64,000 nt of DNA from Pyrus communis (Eukaryota > Streptophyta > Magnoliopsida > Rosales > Rosaceae): NCBI RefSeq assembly GCF_963583255.1, contig NC_084806.1:20936317-21000316 (forward strand). Direction: 5' to 3'. Under the pieces are notes generated by a model. The model made no database searches. It was not told where the DNA came from and saw only the letters and a program-made list of their open reading frames with translations. The translations under genes were made by a program, and so were the position numbers. Of the stretch, positions 1 to 10,552 are shown in pieces (the stretch's first letter is position 1; every line of letters begins with the position of its first letter).

Positions 1-1162
1 GCTTTTATGATTTCTTTAGACTTTCTAAATTAATCACAACACTTAATTAATCCAATTAATTATTTCCATCATCCATTAGTTACTCACTACAAGAGTGTAT
101 TGGTGAATAATCTTTTAGGTTCTAATTAGCAAGGCAGTGAGGTGATTGGCACCAATCCAATTGATTATATTTAATCCATCCTCTTAGTGAATTAAAACTT
201 ACTTTTAATTCACCTTCTTCTTTGATGACTACATTTAATCATCTAGAAGAACTCACAAGCCATGAGTGACATCTAAACATATATCATGGCTACCCAAGCT
301 AATGTAGAAGTTCATTCGGAGAACCTATTCAGTTGGAATTACAATGTAATTCGATCCTTCTCTAAAACGATACTCTCAATCACATCACTAGGGTATGGAT
401 ATACTATGTCAAACCCCTAATGTGATTATGCTTTCTTATATGATTCAATTGAGTCGCATAGGAACGTTTTCCTTTATTACGCTCGAGACTTCGACCGAAG
501 ATTCCCGAATCATATCTCAGAGTATTCTTCCTCTCATAACGAGGATCAGAGATTCCTTGTTGATCATTCACATGCCTACATGTTTAGATACCTTAACCCC
601 AACAATGTCGTGGACACTCCAATGGAATGTCGTTTGACATGATCAAAGATCAAGGACCTAACCATTAGACATCTATGATGTCTCAGGTCAAAGGATTACT
701 TACATTATTCCAACCTTCAGAGTTACTTGCTTGACATGTGAGTAGACCTCCATGCAAGTACTCTCGTTCGATTGTGTTCAGTGAACTCATTCCCTTAATG
801 AGCACCTACATACTTGTCTTAGTGTCACTACACGAATGGGATGAGACTTTCCATCCTTCCATTTGAAGCAGACATAGTATGTACCGGTCTATGCATTGTC
901 AGTATCCCTCCGACAATCCTATGACCAGGAACCTTTTTGGACATAATGGTTATGAGAAGAAGGTCTCTGTAGTCTAATCATCATTAGATTACTTCTTCCA
1001 TCAATCCATTGTCCATGGATTCATTATTTAGGACATATTTCGTTCATTGAGATAGTCCTAATTAGTATCTTTGCCTTCCGATGTATAAGAGTCATATATA
1101 CATCATTACATTGTCCTGAAAGGTTTCTTCCAAAGATTGACTTTCAGGGCATATTTCCAACA
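1..1162 (-). mobile_element. Copia-like LTR, right edge (partial)
   Basis: This block does not resemble the gypsy elements around it. Read on the minus strand it begins TGTTGGAAATATGCCCTG at 1162, the kind of start found in Angela/BARE-type Copia LTRs (recalled family knowledge). At 1163 the sequence changes abruptly into a gypsy LTR whose uninterrupted version is seen near 53671. The first five bases after the junction are GTATG, which would be the target duplication, but its partner lies left of the window. No coding region is visible; a short plus-strand ORF at 395-637 has no recognisable features. Whether position 1 is still LTR or already internal sequence cannot be told. Confidence 0.6.
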
Positions 1163-2029
1163 GTATGTTGATTAGGGAGGCCTACTTAATTTGCATGCTT
1201 GAATTCGGTGCTAGAATATAAGGGTGTTTCACATAATCGTTACAAACTTATATTCACAAGTAGTTACGGTTGTTTTCACAATCATGTTAAGTAAATTCCT
1301 AGCATGAGTATCATGATGTCATAGTTACAAGTGCTTTGTCAATACTTATGATTTCCATTGAACGTAATGATCTTTGATTGTATCTCTATTATGATGTCAT
1401 GTAGGGGACTTTTGAAGAATGCTTTGGGTTGTCGTATGATGTCATCCAATCCAATAACTTAAGGGAAATCTGAGGGTTAATTAGTGATGTCACGATTAAT
1501 CTGGGGTGTTGAGGTTCATGGTTTATCGGAAAAGCAACTGGAAATCAATTTATGTTTGAATGTATCATGTGTGGAGAAGTATAACTTGGCTAGTTCATCA
1601 TCCATTGGTTTTTCTTAAATTCATCCAAATTCTGTTTTAAAGTTTTAAGTTACTTGTTTTTCTTTTCAATTCGTCCAAAATCAAACCCCCTTTTCTTACT
1701 TGTTCTAAATCTGTCCAAAAGTGTCTTTTTAAGTCTTTTGAATCAAAACTAATTGTATTTTCGTCCAAATTGAGTCTTAGAGTCTAAATTGAGTATTTTT
1801 TATTGTTTTGAGTTGTTTTGAGTCTTTAAAGATTGTTTTGAGTCATACAAGTTTAGTTAGAGTCTTTTGAGTGTGTTTAAGTGTTTTAAAGCATATTTTT
1901 ACATCTTTGAGTCGATTTTCATTAGATTAGCAATCCCTCCAATCCCCGGCCTAGAACGATCCCTACTTATATCTATACTACAATTGTCAAAAAGAGGGTT
2001 TAATTTGTGTGCTATCTTTTATCACATCA
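1163..2029 (+). repeat. Athila-like LTR, 3' part (element L)
   Basis: This is the 3' part of a plus-strand gypsy LTR, matching 53671-54536 closely and ending TTTATCACATCA. It is cut on the left by the Copia-like LTR. At 2030 it gives way directly to antisense gag-pol sequence rather than to a primer-binding site, so it is the right-hand (3') LTR of an element, or a solo LTR, inserted in element M. The expected target duplication would be GTTGT (2030-2034), with its partner off the left edge. Confidence 0.8.
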
Positions 2030-2592
2030 GTTGTAAGATGGCGGAAACATTTTCACTCACCTTGACAACCTCCTTGTTCGAAATTCTCTTCCTAGTGGTG
2101 CAAAGTTCTTTTAAAAACTTGGCATACCTTGGAACTTGCTTAATTGCATCCAAAAGTGGTATATTGACTTGTACTTTTCTAAATGTCTCCAGAATGTCCT
2201 TGTCAGCCTCCTCTTTCTTTGATTGCATGAATCTACGAGGAAATGGTACATTTGGAGGAATAACATTAGAAATAATTGAATTTGGAACCTCCTTACATTT
2301 GGAAGACGAATAGAAGTGTTCAGGTGGCTGCGGCATGGGTGGTGTTACCCTTGCCGTGGCTTGCTCTTGTTCCTCCTCCTCGAATTGCAACTTTTCGTCC
2401 TCAGTTGGGGCTGATTTAGATGGTTGTGAGGCCGTTCCAAGTTGTTTTCCACTTTGCAACATGATTGCTTTGGCAGATTCGAATCCTCCTTTTGGGTTGA
2501 CAACGGTTAAACTAGGCAACTTGCCTTGTTCTCTGAATTGGCCCATGAACTCTGCAATCTGCCCTACTTGCTTCTCTAATTCATCAACCTTT
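2030..2592 (-). pseudogene. gag-pol: Gag C-terminus and pol N-terminus, element M
   Basis: An open frame runs from about 2546 down to the element L junction at 2029. It includes the gag tail (GQFREQGKL), an acidic linker and the conserved block [20 protein letters not shown] that precedes the protease in elements A and H. Here the gag/pol junction codon is AGA (Arg), so gag and pol are fused in one frame, in contrast to the TGA at the same position in A and H. The fragment ends at SAIL, before the protease. It is interrupted at 2592 by solo LTR 1 and continues as gag at 4894. Confidence 0.85.
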
Positions 2593-4893
2593 TGATAGGA
2601 GCATATTTATGCGACTTAATTGGCTTGTTCTCGTGCATTTACGTTGTGTTTCCTTAGTTATTTTAGTCCTTTATGCTTCTTTTGTGTGTTTTTAGGTTCA
2701 TATGGTTAAGGAAGCAAAATGGTGCATTTTGGAGCAAAATTGGACTTGGAATGGATAGCTTATGTTTGGAGCAAAAGAAATGGACGAAATTGAAGACCAA
2801 ATTGAGTTAGGATTCCTAATCTCAAGAGGATTCCTAATCACAAGAGGATTCCTAATCACAAGAGGATTCCTAATCAAATGAGGAATCCTAGTCAAAGAAG
2901 GTTTCCTACTTGAAGTAGGAAAGTTAAGCCAAGGTTTCCTATTTTGGTTTAATCTTTCCTAATCCTTAAAGACTCCATATTTCAGCAAGATCAAAGGCTC
3001 CTATCTATTCTAGGTCACAAAAACAACATCCCTTGCAACCTTAGGACAATGCCGTGTGTTTCCTTGTGTCTCCCTTCCTTGCCGTGCAAGGAAGGGCCTT
3101 GTTCCCTATTTTAAATACTTAAACACCTTCCTTTTTCATACCAATTTCAGCCATAACTCACATACCCTTTTCTATTCCAAAATTCTTGCCTAATTTCAGA
3201 AATAAAAAGCATTTCTTTTCTTACAAACCCTTGCCATGCAAGGGAACCTTGTTTCCTTTAGTTTTAGGACATTTAAATCTTTCCTACATCACAGTCGCAC
3301 CCCCCTTGACCTTTCCTCTTCCTTGCCGTGCAAGGGAGATGATTCTTTCCTATTTCCTTGCATTAAAACACATTCCTTTTGTGTTTTATACCATTGTTGC
3401 AACTTTTAATTACTTTCCTTTAAATTTCTGATTTAATTTCCTATTTCTAGAAGCTTTTGACTTAATTTCTATTTACCTAAATAACCTAGGGTTTTAATTC
3501 CTGAAATCCTATAAAGAAACATCCTGGTAGCAGCCACAAAGTTTTGAATTGATTCACCATTCACGCCAGAAAATCATCCCATCCCTCTAACACATCCATA
3601 CTTCACCATTCTCCATATTTTATGCCCAAAACCAACCCTTGCCGTCCCCTACATCCATCCCAAACCTAAGTCCATCAGTCTACATCATCCATAACCCCCT
3701 AAACTCACTAGAACCTCTTGTGCCATAGCAAAGGAGAGGAAGAAGATTGCTTGAAGATTCGAGCTATTTAACATTGGATCGTTGGAGTATTTAGGTGTTC
3801 TCTTTCTATTATTTACAATGTATAAATGTGTTTTCCTTTGTTTTGTGAACATGAGGAACCAAGCCTTTTGGCTAGGGGGCTATTCAATACCATGATTATG
3901 CTTGGAAGATGAATTGATTACATCCAATTGTTACTTCATAAGTTGTGAATTCAATTTGCTTAACTATTTGATTGATAACTCATTCTTGTGTGTTGATTAA
4001 GGTGGCCACTTAGTTTTTCATGCAGGGATTTGAAGCTAAAATATAAGGGAATTTCACCTAATAGTTATAACCTTATATTTGCTAGTAGTGGAGGTCGTTT
4101 ATCGACGATCGCGTTAAGTGAATTCTTGGCAAAAGTTTCATGCTTTTCATAGTAACAATTGCCTCGTCAATACTTATAGTTTTCATGAAACTTAATGATC
4201 TTTGATTGTACCTTTATTGTGCTTTTCACGTAAGGGACTTTTAGAGAATGTTTTGAGTTGTTGTATGCGCATTCCCATCCAATTCAATAACTTAAGGAAA
4301 ACTTGAAAGTTAGAAAAGTGCTGTTCACGGCTAACTTGGGGTATTGAGTTTCATGATTTATTGAAAGAATCAATTGGAATTCAATTTGAATGCAAGTGTG
4401 TCATGTGTGGAGAAGAACCCTCTAGTTAGCCCATCATTCATCAATTCACCTAATTTAGTCTAAAGAATCTGTTTTCTTTGTCCTTGTCTTAATTTACTTA
4501 ATTTTCGTCAAAACCAATTCCCCCATTAATTTAAGTGTTAGATTAGTTAGAAATCAATTTGGTTGATGTTTTTAAGTGTTTTGAGTCAAGTGATAACTTA
4601 ATTTCATCCAGATTTGAGTATAGTGTTCAAAACTGCCCAGAAAGTGTTTTTAAGGAAGTTTTGAGTGTTTGTTTGCTGTTTTGAGTCTTTTGGTTTGTTT
4701 TGGTGTTTTAAAGTTTAGTTTTGCATTCTTTGAGTCTAGTTTAGTGTTTAAACTTTGTTTTTACGATTTTGAGTCAGTTTAGAGTGTTTAGCAATCCCTC
4801 CTAATCCCCGGTTTAACAACGATCCTTACTTACATATGTACTACAATTGTCAACAAGAGGGTTTAATTTGTGTGTTAAGTAATTTTCGCATCA
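2593..4893 (+). mobile_element. Solo Athila-like LTR 1
   Basis: A complete 2301-bp LTR begins TGATAGGAGCATATTTATGC and ends TTTTCGCATCA, with neither PBS nor polypurine tract beside it. It is flanked by the perfect 5-bp duplication CCTTT (2588-2592 and 4894-4898), and the gag sequence on the two sides joins in register. This is the expected product of unequal recombination between the two LTRs of a full element. Inside it are four copies of an 18-bp repeat (2809-2880). Confidence 0.93.
2809..2880 (+). repeat. 18-bp tandem repeat in LTR
   Basis: Four head-to-tail copies of AGGATTCCTAATCACAAG start at 2809, 2827, 2845 and 2863. The first and last copies are slightly diverged. The same repeat is present in two copies in the 5' LTR of element I (from 28082) and in three in its 3' LTR (from 52624), so copy number changes readily. 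Confidence 0.9.
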
Positions 4894-5625
4894 CCTTTTT
4901 GTCCGTATTTTGCATTCCCTGCACCATAGAAGTTAGTAATTGAAAATTTTGATCATTATCTATGGACGAACCTGATTTGGATTGGGCAGGTTGTGCTTAG
5001 GGTTGTGGGGGTGCGTACGACCTTTGGTAGAATCCTGGAGGTTGCTACCTAAATGTGCTTTGTTGTTGGGGTTGTTGGGGCTCCCTCCATTTGAAATTTG
5101 GATTGTAGGTATTAGAGAAAGGATCACTCCTTGGTTGGTTTTGGCTCCCATAACCCACGGCATTGGCAGATTCCCACCCTCCGTTCTTGATCAATTGAGA
5201 GCACTTATCCGTGAGGTGTCCATTCATTGAGCACACACCACAAACAACCACACTTTGTACCTCCACACTTTGTACCTTTGGTATTTCAACCACCTGCGAA
5301 GGAAGAGGAGTAAGATTAGCCATTTGATTTTTAAGTTCGGAAATAGCATTTACCTCATTAACTTGTTGTTGCCGCGATATGTCTCTTTGACCAACGCCTT
5401 CATATTGTTGAGCATTTAAAGCTCGGTTGGCAATGAGAGTCTTGGCAGCCATGGGCGTTTTGTTCACTAAAGCTCCTCCCGCTGAGACGTCTAGCATTTG
5501 GCGTTCAATTGGTAGAAGCCCTTCGTAGAAATATTGAAGAAGAAGCTCCTCCTTCATTTGGTGTTATGGACATGAAGCAACAAAAGTTTTAAAACGTTCA
5601 TAATAAGTTGGAAGTGATTCACCTT
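4894..5625 (-). pseudogene. gag: Gag, C-terminal half, element M
   Basis: The minus frame at 5557-5045 encodes the end of the gag core (MKEELLLQYFYEGLLPIERQ) and a CCHC zinc knuckle, CGVCSMNGHLTDKC (C-x2-C-x4-H-x4-C), followed by the Pro/Gln-rich tail seen in the other copies. Upstream homology continues to 5625, where the Cassandra cluster interrupts it, and downstream to 4894, where solo LTR 1 interrupts it. The frame is broken by small changes near 5050 and 5570. Confidence 0.85.
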
Positions 5626-5909
5626 TGTGACATCCCACATCGCCCAGGGGAGTGATCCTTATATGTATATTCTCATCCCTACCTAACACGAGGCCTTTTG
5701 GGAGCTTACTGGCTTCGGGTTCCGTGGGAACTCCGCAGTTAAGCGAGAAGGGGGCTTGAGCAATCCTATGATGGGTGACCCACTGGGAAGTTGCTCATGA
5801 GTTCCCAAAACCAAAACCGTAAGGGAATGGTCAGCCTAAAGCGGACAATATCGTGCTACGGTGGTGGAGCGGGTCCGGGAAGTGATCCGTCCCGGGACAG
5901 GATGTGACA
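5626..5909 (+). repeat. Cassandra LTR a
   Basis: A 284-bp LTR running TGTGACATCC to GATGTGACA. It contains GAACTCCGCAGTTAAGCG, which here matches my recollection of plant 5S rRNA exactly, whereas the other copies have CTCCGAAG. Confidence 0.92.
5722..5806 (+). other. 5S rRNA-like segment of Cassandra LTR
   Basis: About 85 bp resemble the central and 3' part of plant 5S rRNA, including the GTTAAGCG block (box A region) and GATGGGTGACC (box C region) followed by CACTGGGAAGT. In Cassandra this segment is thought to supply a pol III promoter for the element RNA (established for the family). It is not a 5S gene: the 5S 5' end is missing and it lies inside a retroelement LTR. Equivalent segments occur in LTRs b-g (d inverted). 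Confidence 0.85.
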
Positions 5910-5979
5910 ATTTGGTATCAGAGCCTAACCCTGGCCGTGGTGTGCCGACGAGGACGTCGGGCCCCTAAGGGGGGTGGAT
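5910..5979 (+). other. Cassandra internal region with PBS and PPT
   Basis: This 70-bp internal domain contains only the primer-binding site TGGTATCAGAGC (5913-5924, complementary to initiator tRNA-Met) and the purine-rich stretch AAGGGGGGTGGA just before the next LTR. Similar 70-bp units lie at 8188-8257, 9133-9202 and 9487-9556, and one is inverted at 8779-8848. There is no coding capacity. Confidence 0.9.
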
Positions 5980-6425
5980 TGTGACATCCCACATCGCCCA
6001 GGGGAGTGATCCTTATATGTATATTCCCATCTCTACCTAGCACGAGGCCTTTTGGGAGCTCACTGGCTTCGGGTTCCATGGGAACTCCGAAGTTAAGCGA
6101 GTAGTGGGTGATAGGAGCATATTTAGGCGACTTACTTAGCTTGTTTTCGTGCATCTATGTTGTTAATTCATAGTTGTTTTAGTAGTTTAAGCCATTTTCG
6201 TGTGTTTTTAGGTTCATATGGCTAAGGAAGCAAAAAGATGCATTTTGGAGCATTTTGGAGCAAAATTGGGCTTGGAATGGATAGCATATGCTTGGAGCCA
6301 AAGTGTTGGACGAATTTGAAAGCCTTGTATGCACTTTGGACATAAAACAAAGGGCCTAGCCCAATCAAACAATCCTTTGAGCCATGCAAAACCTCTAGCC
6401 CAATCAACAACCCTTAGCCACATGC

Positions 6426-6509
6426 ATTCACACACACATGCACTTACTCTTTCATCATTGCACCACCATTCACACACACATGCACTTACTCTTTCATCAT
6501 TGCACCACC
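6426..6509 (+). repeat. Exact 42-bp tandem duplication
   Basis: Two identical 42-bp units (6426-6467 and 6468-6509), each beginning ATTCACACACACATGCAC and ending CACCACC, lie in the middle of solo LTR 2. Each unit contains one ACATGCAC motif. Confidence 0.9.
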
Positions 6510-6709
6510 AATTCAACACATGCATTTCCACCTTCCTACTTCATCATTTCAACCACATATTCACCCACATGCACTCTAATCATTCAACACATGCATTCAC
6601 ACACCAACAACCTAGCTCTTTTTCCATCATTATTTCATCCACATGCACTCTCAATCATAACAACCACATTCACTCTTAAACAATCACCCACTTATTCTCC
6701 CATTGCCCC

Positions 6710-6716
6710 TATAAAA
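6710..6716 (+). promoter_or_regulatory. TATA box of solo LTR 2
   Basis: TATAAAA follows a CATGCA-rich stretch and precedes the conserved downstream half of the LTR. The position matches the TATA boxes of the other LTRs (32031, 56147), so this is the likely U3 core promoter. Confidence 0.6.
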
Positions 6717-8257
6717 ACCTATGGATTCATACACAAAAAACACATCTCATTTTCATACACAACACATCACAAACACATCCAATCTTCCCTCATTGCCGTG
6801 AGCTACCATTCCCTTATAATCCAAACACCACTCCTCATCCATTTCCATAATTCCCCAATCCATTCAACACACCAACAACATCCCTTAGACCTTGTGCTAC
6901 GACGAAGAGGAAGATAAGAGGGCCTAAACGTTCATACAATTCAAGTTTGAGTTGTTGGAATGTTTAGGTGTTTCTTTGATTCTCTTTGTTTTGGTACCAT
7001 GAGGAACTTCCTCTCGGCTTCATTCCATTAGATACACTCTCCCATTTCTTAAAGGATTTCGACATCAGTTTTGCTTCAAGGGTTCTTTCTTCTTAATCCT
7101 ATGTTCACTCATATTATATATTTTTATGTCAAACTTTTTGTAAACATGAAGTGTAACTAATCTCTCTCTAGGGATTCGATGTAGCCTTGCAAGATTGCCA
7201 TGTAGTTAATTCTGAATTCTCATTTAATCTATCTATTTCTTGTTTCATTCTCCGATTTAATTGTGACTTAGTGTGTTGATTTTAATGCTTGATCATCATT
7301 TGAATTAACCACAGGTTGTTTAGCCAAGATTAAAGCACACATCATGCATAATCTTGGTAGATATGTGAATGAATGAAGGGAATGTTTTGCAAACATCCTG
7401 CCGAGTGTTCCCTTTGGTTTTGTGAAAGTTTCTTGTGCACTACATAGTCTTGATTAGGAACCAAAGTTGCACATCACAATTAGGCTCATGATTAGAGACA
7501 TTTGATCAAATCCACACATCATATGGCTGATCATATCTAAGTGAAACAAACCCAAGAAATAAGTAGAGGGATGAGTATAATCTGACTTAACAAGCATGGA
7601 CTTGGCTTAGCAATGGTGAAATCGAATCTCTAGCTTCATCTCCATTTGTGCTATCTCTTTTTATTAGCTGTTGATTCATTCATTTTGTGTTTACTTCATT
7701 TCCTTATGCTTTAATTTACAATCTGTCATTTAGTTTAATCAAAACCTAAATCCCCCTTTACCTTATTGTTCAATTTAGTTAGAAATCAATTAAGTTTATG
7801 CTTTAAAGCATTTTGAGTCTTTGGTTTGTCTTAGTGTTTTAAAGTTTAGTTTTGCATTCTTTGAGTCTAGTATAGTGTTTTAGATTGTGTTTTTAGCGTT
7901 TTTGAGTCAAATCCAAGTGATTAACAATCCCTCCTAATCCCCGGTCCAGAACGATCCCTACTTACATACTTACTACAATTGTCAAAAAGAGGGTTTAATT
8001 TGTGTGCGTATAATTCTCGCATCAGTGGGCAAGAGCACTCCCGGGATGGGTGACCCATCGGGAAGTTCTCGTGTGAGTTCCCAAAAACAAAACTGCGAGG
8101 TCGTGGTCGGGGCCCAAAGCGGACAATATTGTGCTACGGTGGTGGAGCGGGCCCGGGAAGTGATCAGCCCCGGGCCGGGATGTGACAATTTGGTATCAGA
8201 GCCTAACCCTGGTCATGGTGTGCCGACGAGGATGTCGGACCCCTAAGGGGGGTGGAT

Positions 8258-8490
8258 TGTGACATCCCACATCGCCCAGGGGAGTGATCCTTATATGTAT
8301 ATTCTCATCCCTAACTAGCACGAGGCCTTTTGGGAGCTCACTGGCTTCGGGTTCCCTAGGAACTCCGAAGTTAAGCGAGTAGTGCGCGAGAGCAATCCCA
8401 TGATGGGTGACCCACTGGGAAGTTGCTCGTGAGTTCCCAAAAACAAAACCGTGAGGGAATGGTAAGCCCAAAGCGGACAATATCGTGCTA
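8258..8490 (+). repeat. Cassandra LTR c, truncated
   Basis: The LTR begins normally but stops at ATATCGTGCTA, about 50 bp short of its end, where it is joined to the inverted unit. Confidence 0.88.
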
Positions 8491-8848
8491 ATTGTCACAT
8501 CCCGGCCCGGGGCGGATCACTTCCCGGGCCCGCTCCACCACCGTAGCACGATATTGTCCGCTTTGGGACCGACCACGCCCTCACGGTTTTGTTTTTGGGA
8601 ACTCACACGAGAACTTCCCGATGGGTCACCCATCCCGGGAGTGCTCTCCCGCGCTACTCGCTTAACTTCGGAGTTCCCATGGAACCCGAAGCCAGTGAGC
8701 TCCCAAAAGGCGTCGTGCTAGGTAGAGATGGGAATATACATATAAGGATCACTCCCCTGGGCGATGTAGGATGTCACAATCCACCCCCCTTAGGGGCCCG
8801 ACGTCCTCGTCGGCACACCACAGCCAGGGTTAGGCTCTGATACCAAAT
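8491..8848 (-). mobile_element. Inverted Cassandra LTR d plus internal segment
   Basis: On the minus strand this is a complete internal segment (8779-8848, with PBS near its right edge) and an LTR (8493-8778), in inverse orientation to the rest of the cluster. The left junction keeps two bases of internal sequence. The right junction falls exactly where the forward LTR e begins, at the near-palindromic terminal motif TGTSACATCC shared by both LTR ends. Confidence 0.88.
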
Positions 8849-9132
8849 TGTGACATCCCACATCGTCCAGGGGAGTGATCCTTATATGTATATTCTCATC
8901 CCTACCTAACACGAGGCTTTTTGGGAGCTCACTGGCTTCGGGTTCCGTGGGAACTCCGAAGTTAAGCGAGAAGGGGGCTTGAGCAATCCCATGATGGGTA
9001 ACCCACTGGGAAGTTGCTCATGAGTTCCCAAAAACAAAACCGTAAGGGAATGGTAAGCCCAAAGCGGACAATATCGTGCTACGGTGGTGGAGCGGGTCCG
9101 AGAAGTGATTCGTCCCGGGACAGGATGTGACA
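8849..9132 (+). repeat. Cassandra LTR e
   Basis: A full 284-bp LTR, followed by PBS TGGTATCAGAGC and a 70-bp internal segment. It is close in sequence to LTR a. Confidence 0.92.
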
Positions 9133-9202
9133 ATTTGGTATCAGAGCCTAACCCTGGCCGTGGTGTGCCGACGAGGACGTCGGGCCCCTAAGGGGGGTAG
9201 AT

Positions 9203-9486
9203 TGTGACATCCCACATCGCCCAGGGGAGTGATCCTTATATGTATATTCCCATCTCTACCTAGCACGAGGCCTTTTGGGAGCTCACTGGCTTTGGGTTCC
9301 ATGGGAACTCCAAAGTTAAGCGAGTAGCGCACGAGAGCAATCCCATGATGGGTGACCCACTGGGAAGTTGCTCGTGAGTTCCCAAAAACAAAACCGTGAG
9401 GGAATGGTAAGCCCAAAGCGGACAATATCGTGCTACGGTGGTGGAACGGGCCCGGGAAGTGATCTTCGCCGGGCCGGGATGTGACA
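9203..9486 (+). repeat. Cassandra LTR f
   Basis: A full 284-bp LTR. The base before the following PBS is changed, giving AATTGGTATCAGAGC instead of ATTTGGTATCAGAGC. Confidence 0.92.
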
Positions 9487-9556
9487 AATTGGTATCAGAG
9501 CCTAACCCTGGTCGTGGTGTGCCGACGAGGACGTCGGACCCCTAAGGGGGGTGGAT

Positions 9557-9840
9557 TGTAACATCCCACATCGCCCAGGGGAGTGATCTTTAAATGTATA
9601 TTCCAATCCCTACCTAGCACGAGGCCTTTTGGGAACTCACTGGCTTTGGGTTCCGTAGGAACTCCAAAGTTAAGCGAGAAGGGGGCTAGAGCAATCCCAT
9701 TATGGGTGACCCACTGGGAAGTTGCTCGTGAGTTCCCAAAAACAAAGCCGTGAGGGAATGGTAAGCCCAAAGCGGACAATATCGTGCTATGGTGGTGGAG
9801 CGGGCCCGGGAAGTGATCTGCCCCGGGTCGGGATGTGACA
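9557..9840 (+). repeat. Cassandra LTR g (right end of cluster)
   Basis: A full 284-bp LTR whose start is mutated to TGTAACATCC. It ends at 9840 and is followed directly by the target duplication ACCTT and element M gag. Confidence 0.92.
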
Positions 9841-10451
9841 ACCTTGGTTTTGCTGAATGCCATTAATCCTTTTGCGTAAACGAATGACTCGAGAAGTTGG
9901 GAAAAACTTCTCCAAAAACGCCCGTTTCATACTCTCCCATGATGTGACTTTCCGGGGGTTAGTTCATACAACCAATCTTTAGCCTTTTCCAAGAGAGAAA
10001 AGGGAAAAGCCTTCATCTTCAAAATGCTCCCATCAACATTCACCGGGGTCAGACTTGAGCAAACAACCTCAAACTCCTTCAAGTGTTTATTAGGATCTTC
10101 CATGGACAACCCATGGAACTTAGAAATATGGTGCAGTAAGCTAGACTTTAATTTGAACTCGTCGGTCTTGTCTGGGGCTGCCCTTGGATATTGAATGCAT
10201 AGAGGCATGGCATTTTCCAATCCCGAAGAGGAAAGCTCCTTGATTGTTCTATTGTCGGCTGCCATAGCTTGTTTTTCCTCAAAAATCTGAGCCGTGGCCT
10301 CCTCTTCCACTTGTACTTCGTCTTGTTCAAGATCTGGTGCAGGTTGAGGTGGTTGAGGCTCTTGTTGATTCTTCTTCCTTCTCAAAGTTCGCTTGAAATC
10401 ATCGTCAAAGTCTAAGATATTCTTACAAACCGGTTGAGAACTCCGAGTCAT
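9841..10451 (-). pseudogene. gag: Gag, N-terminal half, element M
   Basis: Translation starts at the ATG at 10451 (MTRSSQPV, as in the other copies). The frame continues through the acidic variable region and the conserved block LLHHISKFHGLSMEDPNKHL to ELTPG. A one-base deletion near 9953 then shifts the frame and produces an early stop. Homology continues in another frame (VTSWESMKRAFLEKFF) to the Cassandra junction. The product would be the capsid/nucleocapsid precursor; this copy cannot make it. Confidence 0.85.
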
Positions 10452-10529
10452 AAACTTGTACCTAAAAACAAGAAAACAAAACAAGGTCAGCAACTAAAAC
10501 CAAAAACACACTAAAACCAAAGTTGCTAA

Positions 10530-10547
10530 TCCCCGGCAACGGCGCCA
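10530..10547 (-). other. Primer-binding site, element M
   Basis: On the minus strand TGGCGCCGTTGCCGGGGA, complementary to the 3' end of plant tRNA-Asp, lies five bases inside the LTR edge at 10553. The leader hairpin present in A, H, C and F is missing here because its downstream arm has changed. Confidence 0.92.
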
Positions 10548-10552
10548 AAATT

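Larger units (their letters stand above)
6109..8024 (+). mobile_element. Solo Athila-like LTR 2
   Basis: A 1916-bp LTR from TGATAGGAGCATATTTAGGC to TTCTCGCATCA, without PBS or PPT neighbours. It is flanked by the perfect duplication GTGGG (6104-6108 and 8025-8029) inside Cassandra LTR b, so it is younger than the Cassandra cluster. Its middle is rich in CATGCA motifs and in CA-rich repeats that create His/Ser/Thr-rich spurious ORFs. Confidence 0.93.
5980..8187 (+). repeat. Cassandra LTR b, split by a solo gypsy LTR
   Basis: The 5' part is 5980-6108 and the 3' part resumes at 8030. The 3' part (CCCGGGATGGGTGACCCATC, TCGTGTGAGTTCCC) is of a different LTR subtype from LTRs a, c, e, f and g and resembles inverted LTR d. 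Confidence 0.9.
5626..9840 (+). mobile_element. Cassandra TRIM cluster with an inverted unit
   Basis: A run of ~284-bp LTRs and ~70-bp internal segments in the order LTR-int-LTR-int-LTR(cut)-[inverted LTR-int]-LTR-int-LTR-int-LTR. Each LTR starts TGTGACATCC and ends GGATGTGACA, carries 5S rRNA-like sequence, and is followed by the initiator tRNA-Met PBS TGGTATCAGAGC: the hallmarks of the non-autonomous, non-coding Cassandra family. The whole cluster is bounded by one duplication, ACCTT (5621-5625 and 9841-9845), and the element M gag joins in register across it. A solo gypsy LTR (6109-8024) is inserted in the second LTR. Confidence 0.92.

Noticed and set aside
395..637. 80-aa ORF in the Copia-like LTR
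   Set aside because: No domain, no homology visible to pol or gag, and it lies antisense within LTR sequence.
5722..5806. 5S rRNA gene
   Set aside because: Only part of the 5S sequence is present, embedded in Cassandra LTRs with PBS and PPT, so it is a retroelement component and not a functional 5S gene.
5626..9840. CRISPR-like array of ~284-bp repeats and ~70-bp spacers
   Set aside because: The repeats are LTRs with TG/CA ends and the spacers are near-identical PBS/PPT internals; this is a plant TRIM cluster.
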